Below, piece by piece: positions 1 to 9,814 of a stretch of DNA of 64,000 nt. Made by a program: the position numbers and the translations under genes. The stretch is from the NCBI GenBank assembly GCA_963825335.1, contig CAWGSP010000001.1:2418001-2482000 (forward strand). Reading direction: 5' to 3'. Position 1 is the stretch's first letter. Every line of letters begins with the position of its first letter. The notes beneath the pieces are model-generated. The model did not search any database, was not told the origin of the DNA, and worked only from the letters and a program-made list of their open reading frames with translations. This DNA comes from Methanobacterium_B sp963825335 (GTDB taxonomy: Archaea; Methanobacteriota; Methanobacteria; Methanobacteriales; Methanobacteriaceae).

Positions 1-170
1 ATGGTTTAACAGGGAAAAAAATAGACTGTCTCTAATGATTTATTTAAAAAAACATATAATAAATAAAATGACAACATAATTCACTATTCATTCATGAAAG
101 GATTTCAATGCGTTTTGATCAACTTTACATTATTATTCAATTTAAATTCACAATTCATCAATCTTATTAA

Positions 171-536
171 TTAATTTATATTTTTACTTGATGATTTTCT
201 TTCTTTGATAAAATTTCCGATCGTTGATCCAAATGCTCCAAAAATGCTGAAATATATTATTAAATATATTAAATTTATCGCTGAGTCTATAGCACCATTG
301 GATGCTTTTAGAATAATATCACTCACTATCCAAATGAATATTGCAAGAATAACACTTACAATTGCACCATTAAATACACTATTATTGAAATTGTCTCTAA
401 TAGCATAACCAACATATATTGTTGCTAATAATGGTGTTAATATAAACGTTAAATTTCCTACAAAGCTTGGGAATATAAACATAAGTATTAAACCTATTAT
501 CACACCAATTGCCAGAGTTTTCCAGTTTGTATTCAT
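171..536 (-). CDS. Small four-helix membrane protein, DUF5518-like
   Basis: A 121-residue protein that is almost entirely hydrophobic, with about four predicted membrane segments (near residues 7-25, 28-46, 56-76 and 84-108) and a short charged C-terminal tail rich in Lys and Ser. The glycine-rich helices and overall size match the DUF5518 family that is abundant in Methanobacteriales; the function of that family is not known. A second protein of the same general type lies at 32656-33057. The start ATG is the first in frame and follows a purine-rich stretch. The 350 bases upstream (537-888) hold no gene that I can support. The family call is from overall pattern only. Confidence 0.7.
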   Translation of the reverse strand: MNTNWKTLAIGVIIGLILMFIFPSFVGNLTFILTPLLATIYVGYAIRDNFNNSVFNGAIVSVILAIFIWIVSDIILKASNGAIDSAINLIYLIIYFSIFGAFGSTIGNFIKERKSSSKNIN

Positions 537-888
537 CTATTTCACTTCCAATAAGTAAAATTACACTAGTTTTAATAAAACTATTCATAAAATCAATTTC
601 TATTTCCATTTATATAATATACATATCGTAGTTATCAGAAATTATGCGAATCAAATTTGAGGATCAATTTATAGAAATCAAACAAATTCAAGTATCCATT
701 GCATATTAAACATTATTATTTTTCGGTTTTCAAAGGATATTTTTTCCAGATGAGATAACATATGTCCTATCCATACTAGAAATTTGAACTTTTTTTTATC
801 ATTTATTGTGATTATTATTTCTAAAAGCCCGATTTATATTTAACATCAAATAATGGATGGTTTTACCGAGGGATAGTATAAACTAGTC

Positions 889-1500
889 TTAGTTAATTTT
901 GAAACTGTTGAGGATGCTCTGGAAGGTTGGATTTTCATTAGAAAATTCATTAGTCGGAGCTTGAATCAATATTGAATACGTATTTCCACTTTTTACAATA
1001 TTTATTCGATGCAACATCATTATCTCTCTAAAAATAGCCGAATTATTTACTGTTATAACGTTTTCATATGCTGTATTATTATCAAGAGTGAATGTGTTGT
1101 TTGAGACTGAAGTCCATCCGATTTGATTTGGGATAACTTTGATAGCATTTAATGCTTCTTGATTAGATATTCCTGAAGGGTTAGGTGTTACTAAAATTTC
1201 GAATTCTGGTTCATCGCTGTTAGAAGGATTTGCACTGTTAGGGGTAATTAAAATAGTATTACTGCCTTCTGCATTGAATGCTTGAACACCCCAATTTGAT
1301 GGAAAATTAAAAATAACACCATATCCGGAATAGGTGTTGGTGGACGTATTATGAACTGATACAGTACCATTATTAATACCATCATAAATGGAAGTATTAT
1401 TTTGAATATTAATATCATTACTATCATAGTTAAAATTAACGGCTACAACAATAAGAACTAAAAATCCAATTATTATTAATCCCCAATAATTTCTTGACAT
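889..1500 (-). CDS. PsbP-related extracytoplasmic protein
   Basis: A 203-residue protein with an N-terminal membrane anchor or signal segment (about residues 6-20, LIIIGFLVLIVVAV), a short Asn/Ser-rich linker, then one domain from about residue 55 to the end. That domain carries the pattern of PsbP-like archaeal proteins: an aromatic 'GVIFNFPSNW' opening, a central ITPN strand, and a C-terminal strand ending LNSFKIN. Such proteins are predicted to sit outside the cell membrane; their role in methanogens is unknown. I chose the ATG at 1500 because GGGAGT lies five bases upstream; a longer in-frame version with 17 extra residues has no ribosome site. The 400 bases upstream of it (1501-1905) are AT-rich with no supported gene. 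Confidence 0.75.
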   Translation of the reverse strand: MSRNYWGLIIIGFLVLIVVAVNFNYDSNDINIQNNTSIYDGINNGTVSVHNTSTNTYSGYGVIFNFPSNWGVQAFNAEGSNTILITPNSANPSNSDEPEFEILVTPNPSGISNQEALNAIKVIPNQIGWTSVSNNTFTLDNNTAYENVITVNNSAIFREIMMLHRINIVKSGNTYSILIQAPTNEFSNENPTFQSILNSFKIN

Positions 1501-1905
1501 CAATACTCCCTTTGATCTCATCCCATATAAACAAATAATACAGAATAGCAATTACTGAATATATTATGGAATATAAAAACTTGTCAGAACAGAAAATTCT
1601 ATTTACAGTATAAATGCAATCATATTACAAGGAGATCTACAGTTTTCATAACCACCTTACAATTCTAAATCCAACTTCATTTTTAGAAATTTTTTATTGG
1701 TTTAATTATTATTTTTTTATAATTATCTAGTAGTCTGAACCAAAAGAAGAAAAATATTAAAAATTAATTTATCTAGCTAAAGTTTTTTAGTACGAATGTT
1801 TTTAAGATAATGACTTGTTAAACTAACCTTAGAACTACTTATTTTATATATTATAAACTTATATTCATAATTAAAGCAAGTCAATTGGAATAGAAGGATA
1901 AAATT

Positions 1906-2601
1906 ATGAAAATAGATGAAATTGTAATAAATTCTGTGATTTATCCATTTTTAGAATTGGAAAAATTTTTAATATTAGGAATTCTTTTGTTAATTGGTGA
2001 TTTGTATAACATTCCTCAATTGTTGGGAATACATAATATGATAGTAATGGTCCTATTATATATTATTGGTTTATTATCCATCTTTCTTGCAACGGGTTAT
2101 ACCTTTAGGGTTCTAAAATTTTCATTAGAGGGTGTATCGAAACCTCCATAGTTTAACAACTGGACTGAAATGTTTATAAATGGTATAAAGTTTTGTGTAA
2201 TGAGTTTTGTTTATATTATCCCTGCATTATTAATTCTTGTTCTAGGACAAATAGCCATAGCTATATTATATTTGATTATTATTGCTCCAATAATTGCAAT
2301 GGCAATAGCGTATGTGGCAAAAAATGACAGTAAATTCAGATGTGCCTTCAATTTTCGAGAAATAATTGATAAAATAAGGATCATAGGCTGGGGAAATCTC
2401 ATAAAATGGTACATTGCAAACGGAATTATTTTTATAATACTGTCCTTCATATATGTACCAATAACACTGAACCTTCTTAAATTACATAATAATACAGGAA
2501 TTATCTTAACTGTAATATTTATGTCATTAATTATTGCCCCATTTGTTTACTTGTATCTAAGTAGATCGATAGGATTATTCTACATATCAGAAGAAAAATA
2601 A
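1906..2601 (+). pseudogene. DUF4013 membrane protein with an in-frame amber codon
   Basis: Two consecutive reading segments (1906-2151 and from 2152 to 2601) lie in the same frame and are separated only by a TAG at 2149-2151. Read through, they make a protein of about 231 residues, the usual size of DUF4013 proteins of Methanobacteriales. The first half ends with two membrane helices and the family-typical 'GYTFRVLKFSLEGVSKPP'; the second half opens with 'FNNWTEMFINGIKF' and has four or more further helices. The position of the stop normally holds an acidic residue in this family, so a single GAG-to-TAG change would explain it. No indels are needed. It may be a fresh nonsense mutation, a sequencing error or read-through. 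The family function is unknown. Confidence 0.75.
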
Positions 2602-2798
2602 TTTATTCTTTTTTTATACTCATATAATATTGGTACAGATTATACAGGGCGATAAACTTTGATTGATCTGAAAGTGTGTCAAATCGATCATATTCCTGCG
2701 TACTGTTTTCTTCATTTTAACCGTGGATAATTTCCCGTATCCAATAAAAAAAATATAAATACGGTTATTAATAATAAGATAGATATGGAGATGAAAAC

Positions 2799-3203
2799 AT
2801 GCAAAGACTGACTAAAAAATCATGGTTCGGTAAGAAAAAGGTTGGATATGGACCAGCTCCAGCTACATGGCAAGGATGGCTTATAACTTTCCTATTAATA
2901 TTGACTGTAGTACTAGATTTTCTACATTTCCGAATAAGCATTACTAGTATATTAATTTTTATAATAGCACTCATGGTTTTCTTTGCAATTACCATTTTAA
3001 CAGGAGGAAAACCCTCAATGGACCGAGAAAGAACAGGAAATCCAATAATTACGGGAATATTTATCATCATTTGGATAGCTCTAATACTCCTCTTAGACAC
3101 AATGACATATTTAAACCATGACTTCACAGCGAGACTAATCGTGAATGTATCAATCGCTGTTGTGTTTGTGATCGTTTATTTAATATTTATAAGAAAGTTA
3201 TAG
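2799..3203 (+). CDS. Small membrane protein with WFGxKK...TWQGW N-terminus
   Basis: A 134-residue protein. The cytoplasmic-type N-terminus (KKSWFGKKKVGYGPAPATWQGW) leads into a first membrane helix near residues 28-45, a second near 47-66, a third near 82-102 and a fourth near 111-131. Bacterial proteins with a similar 'WFGPK..GWG..P.TWQGW' opening before membrane helices exist, but I know no function for them. The ATG is preceded by GGAGATG at a normal distance. Its promoter region (2602-2798) is AT-rich. No neighbour suggests a pathway. Confidence 0.65.
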   Translation: MQRLTKKSWFGKKKVGYGPAPATWQGWLITFLLILTVVLDFLHFRISITSILIFIIALMVFFAITILTGGKPSMDRERTGNPIITGIFIIIWIALILLLDTMTYLNHDFTARLIVNVSIAVVFVIVYLIFIRKL

Positions 3204-3372
3204 AAAATTTTTGTGGTTGTCAAGTTGTTGAGTAAAGATCACTAGAATTTTAAGCTTTTCTAGAATTTCTAGGAAAACAGAAACTCTAAAAGATATGAAT
3301 TAGTCAACTCATTAACCTGACAGCCTCAAATAAATCCAAGTTAATTCTAAATACAAAAAGGTTTGAATAAAA

Positions 3373-3528
3373 ATGAAAGAAACTAAAAAATGTCCCAATT
3401 GTGGTTTTGAAGGTACAATGGACTGTTGGAAAACTGCAGACAATGAGGATATGTGTAAATGTCCTAACTGCAAATTCACATTCAATTGTTGTAACGTCAC
3501 ATTTGTTAAACCTCAAAAAATAGAATAA
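3373..3528 (+). CDS. 51-residue cysteine-rich zinc-ribbon-like protein
   Basis: A short open frame that begins MKETKKCPNCGFEG and contains two CPxC pairs, at residues 7-10 (CPNC) and 30-33 (CPNC), with further Cys at 18, 28, 39 and 40. The spacing is that of a small zinc ribbon. The frame is closed by TAA and ends with a lysine-rich tail. No strong ribosome site is visible (the upstream sequence is A-rich), which lowers certainty, but the Cys pattern would not arise by chance in AT-rich non-coding DNA. Function unknown; nucleic-acid or protein binding is typical for such ribbons. Confidence 0.6.
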   Translation: MKETKKCPNCGFEGTMDCWKTADNEDMCKCPNCKFTFNCCNVTFVKPQKIE

Positions 3529-3605
3529 CATAATTCAATGAGATTATATGGAATTATGACTAATTAAACAGTAGTTCCATTAAATAGGGTACTTTTGTCT
3601 ATCTT

Positions 3606-4454
3606 TTAATTTTCAATAACTTTTAAATTTGCCTGAAAAGATCTGGCAACTACAGGATTTGCAGCCATCTCAGGCATTCCTAAATCTTTTAAAACTGCCT
3701 TACAAAACACTATAGGATCTAATGAGGAATTTATTTCGTTAATTTTGATGACCGATTCATGAATGCGTTGAAGATAGTCCAAAGATTCATCCATTACTTG
3801 ATAAACTTGATCACCTTCACGTGGATCGTCCCATGACGCTAATAACGTTTTAATCCCTTTAATAGCTTTCAATTTTTTAATAGATCTTACAGATGACTCA
3901 ATGTCATCATAAATAGGTAAATCTCCGTTGATGGGAATAGCATCTCCAGTAATAAGAATTCCTTCTTCTTCCATTAAAAAAGAAATCGAACCTTTAGAAT
4001 GACCTGGAGTATGAATAATTTTTATGGTATTATCCCCTATATCCAGTACATCTCCATCTTCAAGAATATTGTCAATTTTAACAGATCCTTCTACAAGCAA
4101 ATGGAAATTTGGCACTGGGCGCTCTTTAGCCTGTAATTCAACATCTTCAATCCATGATCTTTCACCAGAATGTGCTGCAACTTTACAACCTGATTTTTCT
4201 TTTGTAGAATTTGCTGATCCAATATGATCCGGATGAGAATGTGATAAAACAATTAGAGAGATATCAGCAGGTTTCAGTCCAATTTTTTCCATATATTCAA
4301 ATATTACATCTTCAGAAGACACAACTCCCGTGTCAATTAAATATGTATTCTCACCATGTATCAGATATGAGTAAACAAACCGTTCAAGCACTCCAGAGTC
4401 TGTTATTAGTTGAAAAGGGATTTTTATTGCTTGGACATGTTTTGTAATCTGCAT
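3606..4454 (-). CDS. MBL-fold metallo-hydrolase
   Basis: A metallo-beta-lactamase-fold protein of about 282 residues. The binuclear metal site is visible as HSHPDH (near residue 74), a downstream single His in 'AAHSGE', and the TPGHSKGS strand followed by GDAIP that supply further ligands. The C-terminal 60 residues form a helical extension. The family hydrolyses thioesters, lactones or phosphoesters; the substrate here cannot be told. The ATG at 4454 lies about eight bases after GGAG; a GTG three codons upstream overlaps that site and is less likely. A second, shorter member with HQDIDH is at 22208-22945. It faces away from the aquaporin gene. Confidence 0.85.
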   Translation of the reverse strand: MQITKHVQAIKIPFQLITDSGVLERFVYSYLIHGENTYLIDTGVVSSEDVIFEYMEKIGLKPADISLIVLSHSHPDHIGSANSTKEKSGCKVAAHSGERSWIEDVELQAKERPVPNFHLLVEGSVKIDNILEDGDVLDIGDNTIKIIHTPGHSKGSISFLMEEEGILITGDAIPINGDLPIYDDIESSVRSIKKLKAIKGIKTLLASWDDPREGDQVYQVMDESLDYLQRIHESVIKINEINSSLDPIVFCKAVLKDLGMPEMAANPVVARSFQANLKVIEN

Positions 4455-4463
4455 ATATTTCAC

Positions 4464-4899
4464 TCCAAAATATTTTGTATAATCGAAATATCTATTTGAT
4501 TCAATTAAATGTTTTCGATGTTTATTTAGTAATCCTGCTCCTGAAAGATTTATTTCTTTTATAGTAAAATTAGAATTAGAGTTAAATAACTATTGGAGCA
4601 CAATCAGTTATCACAATATTCAGATGCTACTTCTAATTTCTACTGAATCAATCAATTCCTCATTCTGAGTCTTTATTTCATCTGAGGAGTACGTAAATCC
4701 TGAATATCAATTCATCTTTAGCAACCTCTATCAATATGATACTCTTATTCGAGATCTTTCCTCAACATCTTTACATAATTTATTATTTTCTAGATCCTCA
4801 AAGTTTCTATAAAAAATTTTAATAGAGATGCAAACAATATTAATTCATTTCATTAGTAAAAATTGGTAAATTATTTATTGAATTTATAAGGGAATTCAA
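4464..4899. other. Intergenic region, no gene seen
   Basis: This AT-rich stretch separates the divergent MBL hydrolase and aquaporin genes, so it must hold both promoters. I see no open frame with a ribosome site and no strong palindrome. Confidence 0.5.
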
Positions 4900-5673
4900 A
4901 TGGTTTCTTTAGGTAAAAAGTTTTTTGCTGAGTTATTAGGAACATTTTTTCTAGTGTTTTTTGGAACCACAGGAGTTTTTATTGCACTTACAACAATCTA
5001 TGGTTCCACACCTAATCCATATAATATTGGAATTACCACTGTAGATTGGCTTTTCATTAACATGGTGTTTGGGTTGTCCATAGTTGTAGGTATATACTTT
5101 TTTGCACGTATTTCTGGGGCTCATTTTAATCCAGCAGTTACCCTGGCATTATGGTCAGCTCGTAGGTTTCCAGGTAAACATGTAGCACCCTATATATTAG
5201 CTCAATTAATAGGTGCAACCATTGCAAGTTTGTTATTTGCAATATTTTTGGGATCAAAAGCCATTTCAATTAAATTAGGAGCTACAGCCCCGTTTGGTAT
5301 AGGTTATTTCCAGGCCATTGTAGTGGAAGGAATTGGCACATTCTTGTTAATGATGACAATAATGGTAGTTGCAATTGATAAAAGAACTAGATTAGGATTT
5401 GCAGGTATAATAATTGGATTATCAGTAACATTATCTCAAACATTAATATCAAATTTCACTGGCGGTTCAATCAATCCTGCCGCCACATTTGGACCATATT
5501 TAGGAAACACTATTTTTGGTGGTGTTAATCTCTGGAGTTATTTCCCAATATATGTAATTGGACCCATTACCGGAGCAATAATCGCAGTTGTTGCCTTTAA
5601 TTACATTAACCATAAACCAAATAAAAATTTGATAAAAAAATTCTTTAAAAAAATTACTAATCAAAATAATTAA
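4900..5673 (+). CDS. aqpM: Aquaporin / glycerol facilitator (MIP family)
   Basis: A 257-residue channel of the major intrinsic protein family with six membrane helices and two half-helix loops. The two signature NPA boxes are present as GAHFNPAVTLALW (near residue 75) and GGSINPAATFGPY (near residue 195). Length and the long first extracellular loop (TTIYGSTPNPYNIG) fit archaeal AqpM, which conducts water and weakly glycerol or other small solutes. The C-terminus is a lysine-rich cytoplasmic tail. GGGAATT precedes the ATG at 4900. It stands alone and converges with the histidine kinase gene. The MIP call is firm; the AqpM symbol is by phylogenetic inference. Confidence 0.93.
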   Translation: MVSLGKKFFAELLGTFFLVFFGTTGVFIALTTIYGSTPNPYNIGITTVDWLFINMVFGLSIVVGIYFFARISGAHFNPAVTLALWSARRFPGKHVAPYILAQLIGATIASLLFAIFLGSKAISIKLGATAPFGIGYFQAIVVEGIGTFLLMMTIMVVAIDKRTRLGFAGIIIGLSVTLSQTLISNFTGGSINPAATFGPYLGNTIFGGVNLWSYFPIYVIGPITGAIIAVVAFNYINHKPNKNLIKKFFKKITNQNN

Positions 5674-5708
5674 AATAAAATAAGAATTTAGATTTATCTT
5701 TTTATTTT
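5674..5708. terminator. Short convergent terminator region
   Basis: Only 35 bases separate the ends of the aquaporin (+) and kinase (-) genes. The stretch is T-rich on one strand and A-rich on the other (TTTATCTTTTTATTTTTC), as expected for oligo-T archaeal terminators used from both sides. Confidence 0.45.
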
Positions 5709-8243
5709 TCATTTTTTAAGATCATCATAACTAGGAATTGTGAAGTAAAAGGTTGAACCCTTTCCTGGTTCTGATACCAACCACATGCGGCCTTTATGCA
5801 TATCCACAATTCTTTTACAGAGAGCTAAACCTATACCTGTTCCGGGATATTCTTCACGGGTGTGTAATCTTTTAAATATCCCAAAAATCATTTTTTGATG
5901 TTGAGGTTCAATACCAATACCATTATCTTTTACTCCAAATGTCCACACATTTCCGGTTTTATATGCAGATATATGGATTTCAGGTGGTTCATCACCATGG
6001 AATTTAATAGCGTTTGATATTAAATTTTGAAATAATTGCCTAATGTACATCAAATTTACATTAAGTGTAGGTAACGGATCATGTGTAATTTTTGCATTAT
6101 TATCTTTTATTGACATACTTAGATTGGATAAAACATCATCTAAAGTCATTTCCAGATAAGTCGTTTCAAATTCTTTATCTTGACTATTAAGCCGTGAAAA
6201 TTCTAATAAATCATCAATTAAATATTTCATACGCTTACCATTTTCAACTATAAACTCAATATAATCATCAGCATCTGAATCAAGATGACCTTTATATCGA
6301 CGCTCTAATAATTGAGCGAAACTTGTAACCATCCTCAAAGGTTCCTGCAAATCATGAGAAGCAACATAAGCAAACTGCTCCAACTCCCTATTAGAAATCC
6401 TTAATCTATTAGTAATTTCTTCTAATTCCATCTTGGCTTCCAATTCCAAATTAACTTGTTCTTCAAGCCCTTCATTTGAAGTTCTAAGTTCTTCTCCAGT
6501 AGCTTGTAGCTCTTCATTTACAGCTTGAAGTTCTTCTCTCAGTTGATGTTCTGATTCTAACATATCCTGTTGAATTTCTTCAGATTTTTTACGTTCTGTA
6601 ATATCTCGATTAGTTTCGATAACAATTTCTTTACCTGATGGATTTAGAATTAGTTGTTGTCTGGTTTCTACAATGATTTTTTGACCATTTTTGGTTGTGT
6701 GAGTTATTTCACCAGTCCACATCTTATCATCAGTTAATCTTTCAATAAATCCATCGAATTCAATTGGAAATTGGGTTTTAAGCAGATCATGACTTATTCG
6801 ACCAATTGCTTCACAAGATGTATAACCATATAACCTCTCCGCACCATGATTCCATGATACTATTCCTTTTTTACAATCCCAAGAAAAAATAGCCTCATAT
6901 GAAACATCCAACAATGCAGCCTGCCTTTCCAAAATTTCTTCAGATTTTTTACGTTCTGTAATATCTCGATTGGTTTCTATGATAATTTTATTACCTGAAG
7001 AATCTGTGATTAATTGTTGTCTTGTTTCTACAACAATTTTCGCATTATCCTTGGTAGTGTGAGTTATTTCACCAGTCCACATCTTATCATCAGTTAATCT
7101 TTCAATAAATTCATCGAATTCAATTGGAAATTGGGTTTTAAGCAGATCATGACTAACCTGACCAATTGCTTCACGAGATGTATAACCATATAACCTCTCG
7201 GCACCTTGATTCCAAGATAATATTCCACCATCATAATCCCAAGAAAAAATAGCCTCATATGAAACATCCAATAATGCAACACTCTCAGATAATGCTTTGT
7301 TGATTTTTAGTAATTCATCTTCTTGATTACGAAGCTCTTCATTTGTAATTTGAAGTTTTTCAGCATTGGACTGTGATTCTTCATTTGAAGATCTGAGTTC
7401 TTCGGTAAGTTGTTGTTCCTTCTCTAAAAGCTCCTGTTGATATTTTTCAGATCTTTTACGTTCTGTTATATCATTTACAGTACCTACGAGACTAACAGCA
7501 TGTTTTTCGTTCCCATAACCTTCAAAACTCGCAATACCGTGGGCTTCAATCCAACGTATTTCATTATTTCGATAAATACGGTATTCTGCATAATATTTTT
7601 TGGGATTAACAGGATCAAGAGCTTCTTCTACCTTTGCCCAAACTCCAGGAAGGTCATCAGGATGCAAAAGTTTAAGAATCTCTTCATTCGGACGTTCACT
7701 TCCAAGAACTCCAAATATCTCTTTGTACTTATCATCATAGGTTGAGATATCAGTTATAGGATTATAATGCCACCATCCCATTTTTGCAGCATCTAATGCT
7801 ACTTGAAGTTGTTTTGAAAGTTCTTCGTTCTTATCTTCTGCTGTTTTACTTTCTGTGATATCTTTACCCATACTAAGTATTGTTTGGATACCGTCGACTG
7901 TGACGAATCTAGCTGAAAATAATATGTTAATAAACGTATCATCCTTTCTTTTGACTTTTATTTCATAATCACTTATTCTTTGGTTTTTCCTTATCTCATT
8001 AACTAATACTTCGTGTTCTTCAAAATTAAATAATTTAAGTTCTGATGAAGTGTGTCCAATTACTTCTTCATGTGAATATCCTATTAGATCTAAATATTTA
8101 TGATTACAATCAATAATTTCACCATTAAACACTTTTGTAAGAGAAATAGCATCAGAACTTAAATCAAATATATTAGATATCATTTCTTGATATTGACGGC
8201 ATTCTTCCGCTTTTTTATCATTGATCAGATCTGATTTAACCAC
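5709..8243 (-). CDS. Soluble multi-PAS sensor histidine kinase
   Basis: An 844-residue cytoplasmic sensor kinase with no membrane helices. In order: PAS about 20-135, PAS about 145-270 (WWHYNP motif), a Glu/Gln-rich coiled coil about 270-320, two nearly identical PAS modules about 325-445 and 445-565 each ending ETNRDITERKKSEE, a second coiled coil, HisKA with SHDLQEPLR (phospho-His near 640), and an HATPase domain with N box SNAIKFH, G1 DNGIGIEP and G2 GTGIGLALCK. It should autophosphorylate on a signal sensed by the PAS modules; no response regulator is adjacent, which is common in methanogens. Start is GTG at 8243 after AGGAA. The last two PAS modules repeat at DNA level with a 360-base period. 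Confidence 0.92.
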   Translation of the reverse strand: MVKSDLINDKKAEECRQYQEMISNIFDLSSDAISLTKVFNGEIIDCNHKYLDLIGYSHEEVIGHTSSELKLFNFEEHEVLVNEIRKNQRISDYEIKVKRKDDTFINILFSARFVTVDGIQTILSMGKDITESKTAEDKNEELSKQLQVALDAAKMGWWHYNPITDISTYDDKYKEIFGVLGSERPNEEILKLLHPDDLPGVWAKVEEALDPVNPKKYYAEYRIYRNNEIRWIEAHGIASFEGYGNEKHAVSLVGTVNDITERKRSEKYQQELLEKEQQLTEELRSSNEESQSNAEKLQITNEELRNQEDELLKINKALSESVALLDVSYEAIFSWDYDGGILSWNQGAERLYGYTSREAIGQVSHDLLKTQFPIEFDEFIERLTDDKMWTGEITHTTKDNAKIVVETRQQLITDSSGNKIIIETNRDITERKKSEEILERQAALLDVSYEAIFSWDCKKGIVSWNHGAERLYGYTSCEAIGRISHDLLKTQFPIEFDGFIERLTDDKMWTGEITHTTKNGQKIIVETRQQLILNPSGKEIVIETNRDITERKKSEEIQQDMLESEHQLREELQAVNEELQATGEELRTSNEGLEEQVNLELEAKMELEEITNRLRISNRELEQFAYVASHDLQEPLRMVTSFAQLLERRYKGHLDSDADDYIEFIVENGKRMKYLIDDLLEFSRLNSQDKEFETTYLEMTLDDVLSNLSMSIKDNNAKITHDPLPTLNVNLMYIRQLFQNLISNAIKFHGDEPPEIHISAYKTGNVWTFGVKDNGIGIEPQHQKMIFGIFKRLHTREEYPGTGIGLALCKRIVDMHKGRMWLVSEPGKGSTFYFTIPSYDDLKK

Positions 8244-8794
8244 GGTATTGATTCCTAATAAATTAATTAATAAAAATATAAATTTAGTTGCAATCTTATA
8301 TTAATTTATTCCATACAATTTTATGATAAGTTTTATTTTAATAGTTATAGTAGTTTAAAGGTCTTCCAGACATCTAATTGTTAATTATTGCCCCAACTTT
8401 AGCGAGTGCTTCTAATTCATTAAATAAGCATTATGACTCATAAATATTCTCTAGTAAACTAACTTTACTTCTACTTCCCTTTTAAAATTTGGAATTTGAG
8501 TAGGATGTTGGCCACCTTGCTTGATTCTGGACTATATTGCCCTTCTTGCATTGATTATTTTTACAATTTCTGTCAATCCAAATCTATGTATTTTGTTATG
8601 AAACTGTTAAGATATTCAAATGTTGAATAACGCTACATTCTATAGAATTCGCAAATGATTGCTGTTTTATTTATGTTGATAGATTCGTTAATATAAGTAA
8701 CTCTGTCTTTTTGGTTAATCGATCGATGCTTGCCTGTTTAATTGACAAATAATATATAATATCTTTAATAAAATAATTTTAGAGGTGCTACACG
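8244..8794. other. Intergenic region with promoter of the next gene
   Basis: About 550 AT-rich bases without a supportable gene. A TATA-like AATATATAATATC near 8750-8762 and GAGGTG near 8782 serve the gene that starts at 8795. Confidence 0.5.
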
Positions 8795-9193
8795 ATGGCC
8801 AAAGAAAGTTTAAAAGAACCAATTAAATATTTAGGATTTTTCATTATAATAGCCGGTTTAATTATTCCTCTTTTAATTTTAGGGGGTTGGTTGAATATAG
8901 GCAGTTCTAATATTGATGTTGGATTTATTGGCTTAGAAACATTCTCTGCTGTATTGGTTGGAATGTTTTTTATCACAGACAAATGGGATTTTACCTGTGG
9001 CGAATTTAGAAAAGCAATAACTGTATCAATAATTTTCGTATTTTTTTCAATACTCGCATTTGGAAATGGAATAACTATAACCCCCAACGGGGTTCTTAAC
9101 GGATTCTTCAATAACTTCTGGGCAATAGTCGCGACTGTTATAAGCTTCTACTTCGCATCCAGAGTCATAGACACCAGGACAAATTCAAAATAA
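8795..9193 (+). CDS. Four-helix membrane protein of unknown function
   Basis: A 132-residue protein with a charged start (MAKESLKEPIKY) and hydrophobic helices near residues 13-34, 45-60, 72-90 and 100-120, ending in a polar RVIDTRTNSK tail. I do not recognise the family. The start is well supported: GAGGTG lies about eight bases before the ATG and a TATA-like element about 40 bases before it. It appears to be a single-gene unit. A role in the membrane is all that can be said. Confidence 0.7.
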   Translation: MAKESLKEPIKYLGFFIIIAGLIIPLLILGGWLNIGSSNIDVGFIGLETFSAVLVGMFFITDKWDFTCGEFRKAITVSIIFVFFSILAFGNGITITPNGVLNGFFNNFWAIVATVISFYFASRVIDTRTNSK

Positions 9194-9391
9194 ATCGGTT
9201 AACTGTAAAGATAACTACATTAATTGTTGGCTTTTAATGTATAAATAGGATTATAGAATGCTATTCATATAAATCTAGCCATTACTTACTTTTGTGATAT
9301 TATATTACTATCCACTCACTATTATATTTAAATAATTATAATATTATACGTTTAATAGAATTAATTTTATTACAAATGGAGGTTTATTAAT

Positions 9392-9814
9392 ATGGATTTT
9401 GAAGACTGTATAAAATTTGCCAATGAAACACCAGTCTGCTACTTAGCAACAACAGATGGGGATCAACCAAGAGTAAGAGCACTTGGATTCTGGTTCGCCG
9501 ATGAAACAGGGTTTTATTTCATTATTGGAGCTATGAGGGACATGTATGGTCAACTTCAAACAAATAATAAAACTGAAGTATGTTTCTTTAACCCCAACCA
9601 GGGGACAGGCACCATGATGAGAGTTGCAGGTGAAGTAGATTTCGTGGATGATATAAATCTTAAAAAGAAAGCAATGGAAGATAGGCCGATTCTTAAAGAA
9701 TCAGGTTTGACTTTTGACAATCCAGCACTCATCATTTTCAGGATAGCTAAAGGTGAAGCCTATTTCTGGACTAGGGAAACAAATTTCGAGCCTAAAAAAT
9801 TTATTAAATTCTAG
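9392..9814 (+). CDS. Pyridoxamine 5'-phosphate oxidase-like FMN-binding protein
   Basis: A 140-residue single-domain split-barrel protein. The family signature is a beta strand 'PVCYLATTDGDQPRVRALGFW' (split here only for reading; residues about 11-31) followed by 'MYGQLQTNNKTEVCFF', which in relatives binds FMN phosphate, and a C-terminal FRIAKGEAYFWT strand. Such small PPOX-like proteins bind FMN or coenzyme F420 and reduce unknown substrates; they are not the PLP-making enzyme. GGAGGT sits ten bases before the ATG. The upstream 200 bases contain an AT-rich TATA region. Monocistronic. Confidence 0.85.
   Translation: MDFEDCIKFANETPVCYLATTDGDQPRVRALGFWFADETGFYFIIGAMRDMYGQLQTNNKTEVCFFNPNQGTGTMMRVAGEVDFVDDINLKKKAMEDRPILKESGLTFDNPALIIFRIAKGEAYFWTRETNFEPKKFIKF

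Noticed and set aside
205..408. A 67-residue plus-strand frame
   Set aside because: It lies opposite the DUF5518-like gene and has no ribosome site; an antisense shadow.
5500..5712. A 70-residue minus-strand frame over the aquaporin 3' end
   Set aside because: Antisense to the NPA-containing part of the aquaporin, with no family pattern.
7437..7745. A 102-residue plus-strand frame inside the kinase
   Set aside because: Antisense shadow of a PAS domain; no start context.
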